Shown here: piece after piece, positions 49,348 through 52,148 of the stretch
Layout of the letters: every line of letters begins with the position of its first letter
How positions within the stretch are numbered: position 1 is the first letter of the stretch
Assembly: GCA_030949995.1 (NCBI GenBank)
Contig: JAUZRY010000018.1
Span: 1-52,148 of the forward strand
Direction of reading: 5' to 3'
DNA length: 52,148 bases
Source of the DNA: Ardenticatenia bacterium
GTDB taxonomy: Bacteria; Chloroflexota; Anaerolineae; Ardenticatenales; Ardenticatenaceae
Made by a program: the position numbers and the translations under genes
The notes under the pieces: generated by a model
Database searches by the model: none
What the model was told of the DNA's origin: nothing
Seen by the model: only the letters and a program-made list of their open reading frames with translations

Positions 49348-49376
49348 AGGATACCCGATGAGGGGAATTGTGGCAA
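49348..49376 (-). promoter_or_regulatory. Promoter of glyA
   Basis: On the minus strand TTGCCA (49376-49371), a 17-bp spacer and TATCCT (49353-49348). It leaves a leader of about 190 nt before glyA with no riboswitch that I recognise. Confidence 0.5.
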
Positions 49377-49398
49377 ACCTCGCCCCATCCTAGGGCGT

Positions 49399-51143
49399 TC
49401 ATGTGGCCCAGAGATCCACCAGCGTGAAGCGCTCCACGTCCACCAAGCCCTTGTCGGTCAACTTGAGCTTGGGAATGACCGGCAAGGCCAGGAACGAGAG
49501 CGTCATGTAGGGGGATGTGAGTTGACAGCCCAGGGCACGGGCCACCACATGGATGGCTTCGTCGGCCTTGGCCACCTGGTCCAGAGGGCGGTCGCTCATG
49601 AGGCCAGCGATGGGCAGGGGAAGTTCCGCCACCACGCGCCCGTCGTTCACGGCTACCTGGCCCCCTTGTAGGCGCTCGATCTCGCGCACAGCCGCGAGCA
49701 TGTCATCATCGTTGGTGCCCACCACGATGATGTTGTGGGAGTCATGGGCCACGCTGCTAGCCAATGCTCCTCGGCGCAACCCAAAGCCGGTTACGAAACC
49801 GACCCCGACGTTGCCGGTGCCCCGATGTCGCTCCACCACGGCCAGTTTGAGCACATCTCGCTCGGGGTCGGCCACGGCCAAGCCGTCCTCGATGCGCACA
49901 GGGACCACCCGCTCCTCGGTGACAATCTGGCCCTCAAGGGCGACGATGGCCCGCACACGCGTGCGCCCCGGGGGCACGGGGACGTGAAACCCGCGGAAGA
50001 TTTGCCAGTTAATGTGAACGCTCTGGGGCAGAGTCGTGGTCGGTCGGGGCACGTTGACGAGCAGACGGCCATCTCGGGCCACGAGCTGTCCGGCCACGAG
50101 CACTTCCCGCACGGCGAAAGTGGGCAAGTCCTCGAGCACCACGATGTCCGCCCGTCGGCCGGGCGCAATGGCACCATACCCCAGCCGGTCAAGACCAAAC
50201 CATTCAGCCGGGTTGAGTGTGCCCATTTGGATGGCCGTGATGGGATCGAGGCCCAAGCGGATGGCCTTGCGGACCAAGTGGTCCACGTGGCCCTCGCGCA
50301 GCAGATCGCCGGGGTGGCGATCATCTGTGGCCCAACAGCAGCGGCGGCTGTTCTGAGGTGTCACGATGGGCAACAGGGCTTCCAGGTTCCGGGCGCTGCT
50401 CCCCTCGCGGATGAAGACGTAGAGGCCACGGCGCAACTTCTCGGCCGCCTCTTCGGGACGGGTGCTCTCGTGGTCAGAGCCGATGCCGGCGGCGACATAG
50501 GCATTGAGGGCCTTGCCCGCCAGGCCAGGGCAGTGGCCGTCCACGGGCACGCCTCGACCGTGGCTCACGGCCAGCTTGGCCATGACGAGGGGATCACGGG
50601 CGATCACGCCGGGAAAGTTCATCATCTCGGCCAGCCCAAGCACGCCCGGCTCATCGAAGAGGGGGGCTAAGTCCTCGGCGCGCAGTTCAGCGCCGGCCGT
50701 TTCCATGTGAGTCGCCGGCACACACGAGGAGGCCATGACGAAGATACTCATGGGCACATCCGCACGGCTGCGCAGGATGTAGCGGATGCCCTCCAGGCCG
50801 TGGACGTTGGCGATCTCGTGGGGGTCGAGAACGGCGGCCGTCGTGCCCCTGGGGACCACAGCGCGGGCAAACTCGGGGACCGTCACCTGTGTGCTCTCCA
50901 CGTGCATGTGGGCGTCGATCAGCCCTGGACAGAGCACACAACCACTCACGTCCATGTCGACACGCCCCTCGTATCCCCGGCCCACGCCGGCCACATAGCC
51001 TTCCACAATGGCCACATCCGCCTCTTCCAGCGTCCCGCTGAAGACGTTCACCACTCTTGGCTGGTCGCCCCGGCAGCACTGAGGTACGGCTTGGTTCGTC
51101 AGCACGCGCCGGCGGCAATGCGGCGCTCGAAAGCGTTGCCCAT
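49399..51143 (-). CDS. ade: Adenine deaminase (one-base frameshift at the N-terminus in the data)
   Basis: About 581 residues, an amidohydrolase that converts adenine to hypoxanthine in purine salvage. Metal ligands are in CPGLIDAHMHVEST. The distinctive CCWATDDRHPGDLLREGHVDH and the C-terminal GSVAHDSHNIIVVGTNDDDM and LPIAGLMSDRP match the Ade family. The start is best placed at ATG 51143 (MGNAFERRIAAG) with AGGAGG upstream. One missing base near 51109 then separates this from RVLTNQAVP and the rest of the frame. It is 250 bp upstream of glyA on the same strand, but glyA has its own promoter-like site. A TTGCCA...AGAAT pair at about 51221-51248 could be its promoter. Confidence 0.92.
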
Positions 51144-51367
51144 CGTTGGACCTCCTCTCCTGTTGCCCAAGGTGCCTCGGGAAGCGATGTGCTGATGACG
51201 ATGAGATGATTAATTGGGTATTCTCCGTTCTTTCTTCCACCTTGGCAAGTGCTCTGAAGAAGCCCGGCAGGCATCCTGCTCCGCCAAACGGAAGGCTCAT
51301 TGTGTGAGGAAGAAGATCGTGCTCCACAGGACCGCTGTTTTTTCACCCAGTTCACTGTGATCAGGAA

Positions 51368-52148
51368 TTACCGACTACAGAGGATCACGTTGTCCACCAA
51401 CATGCGTGTGGCACCTCCCCGGCCGTCGTTCTTCACGCCCACGTAGAGGTAAATGGTTTGGCCAGCAAACGGGGAGAGATCAGCCTGGAAAAGACGCCAC
51501 TCCGCACGGCTCTCCAAGGTTGAGAGGAGCACTTTGGCCACGGAGCCGTCGGCGCTGAGCACGGCGATGTACTGGCCGTCATTGCCCGGGCTCGCGTCAG
51601 CCTCGGCCAGATACCAGAGGGAGAGGGTGACGGGGCGATCGGCAGGCAGGTGTCACTTGCTGGCGGGCCGATGTCCAGACCGTTCCGCCGGGCTGTCGGC
51701 CACTTTCGAGGCCCACAAACAGGCTGCGGGCACCGGAGAAGGAACGGCTCACGTACTTCGCCCCGGAGAGCAGCCATCCGTCATCCGATTCCATGTTGCC
51801 GTTGACGGGCACATCAAGACATGCCGGCACACTGGGCGGTGTCGCCGTGGGCGTTGTGCTCGCCGAAGGGGGCGGCGTGGGCGTGCTCGTGGGCGTCGAG
51901 GTGGGCACGAGTGTTGGCGTGGGCGTAGATGTCATTGTGGGTGCAGGTGTGTTCGGGTGTGTCGGGGAAGCAACCGTGCTCTTGTGCACAATCATGGGCA
52001 AATAGATGAAAGCCGTTGTCGGCCCAGGGGTGGAGGAGGGCGTGGTTGCGGGCGTCATCGGAGGCGGATACGCTGAAGGGGTCACGGTGGCCGTCGCAGA
52101 AGGAGTGGCGGTGGTAGTGGCTGTGAGTGTGGGCGTCGGGGTGTCACC
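51368..52148 (-). CDS. Secreted Thr/Pro-rich protein, C-terminal part (N-terminus beyond window, frameshift in the data)
   Basis: The minus frame enters from the right edge and ends at 51368. It starts with repeated TPTPT- and TATPSATAT-like linkers, then AFIYLPMIVHK, a segment of a kind common in secreted Chloroflexota proteins. A second Thr/Pro linker and a beta-sandwich-like domain follow, beginning ACLDVPVNGNMESDDGWLLSG and ending YLYVGVKNDGRGGATRMLVDNVILCSR, which resembles carbohydrate-binding or jelly-roll modules that close many surface proteins. The frame breaks near 51650, where one extra base separates SARQQVT from LPADRPVTLSLWYLAEAD. The catalytic or other main domain, if any, lies outside the window. 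Confidence 0.7.

Noticed and set aside
51793-52148. Short GT-rich repeats on the plus strand resembling a simple-sequence repeat region
   Set aside because: They are the reverse complement of Thr/Pro-rich linker codons in the secreted protein and need no separate explanation.

Overview
The window is about 52 kb of GC-rich (roughly 60-65 percent) bacterial chromosome with a normal, gene-dense housekeeping layout. The gene set suggests a Chloroflexota bacterium, perhaps Anaerolineae or Ardenticatenia. This is an inference from several features together: a SAM-I riboswitch and a T-box leader, many single-gene transcription units, a Thr/Pro-rich secreted protein with an IYLPMIV segment, and a threonine synthase with an N-terminal zinc ribbon. 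I see no rRNA, tRNA, CRISPR array, prophage or insertion sequence.

Layout. 1-1.7 kb (minus): a GT4 glycosyltransferase followed by an LmbE/PIG-L deacetylase cut by the window edge. 1.8-8.9 kb (plus): folC, lon, a second GT4 glycosyltransferase and an acyl-CoA dehydrogenase. 9-14 kb: a C26 glutamine-amidotransferase-like peptidase (plus) faces a minus-strand row gatB, glutamate dehydrogenase and a degenerate glutamate dehydrogenase paralogue. 14.2-18.1 kb: a lipoprotein fusing a TolB-like propeller to a DsbA-like domain, convergent with a large membrane glycosyltransferase. 18.3-21 kb: thioredoxin, csoR-copZ and a solute-binding lipoprotein. 21-25 kb: a threonine module with a SAM-I riboswitch before thrC and a T-box before thrS. 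25-31.4 kb: an Lrp/AsnC regulator (minus), then an IclR regulator and acoX-acoA-acoB-acoC. 31.5-34.9 kb: pheA, an ECF sigma/anti-sigma pair and a metallo-beta-lactamase-fold protein. 35-41 kb: a candidate small gene, gltB and a DUF4349 lipoprotein. 41.3-47.8 kb (plus): isochorismatase-like and patatin-like proteins, a small Cys-rich protein, an MscS channel, murE, ruvA and a GT2 glycosyltransferase. 47.8-52.1 kb (minus): glyA, adenine deaminase and the end of a secreted repeat-rich protein.

How the genes work together. Nitrogen and amino-acid metabolism is over-represented: two glutamate dehydrogenases, the large subunit of glutamate synthase, thrC and thrS under RNA control, pheA, glyA, gatB and an Lrp-type regulator. 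The IclR-acoXABC block looks like an acetoin (or related 2-oxo compound) dehydrogenase operon with its own regulator but no E3 gene here.

Data quality. At least twelve conserved genes, including lon, thrS and glyA, are broken by one-base insertions or deletions, mostly in C or G runs. One-base corrections restore full-length conserved proteins, so I read these as sequencing errors. The affected genes are annotated at their full corrected span.

The best biological leads are the inactive-looking glutamate dehydrogenase paralogue beside an intact one, the TolB-DsbA fusion lipoprotein, the SAM-I control of threonine synthase, and the tandem duplicated subunit-binding domain in the aco E2 protein. 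I found no clear novel multi-gene system.
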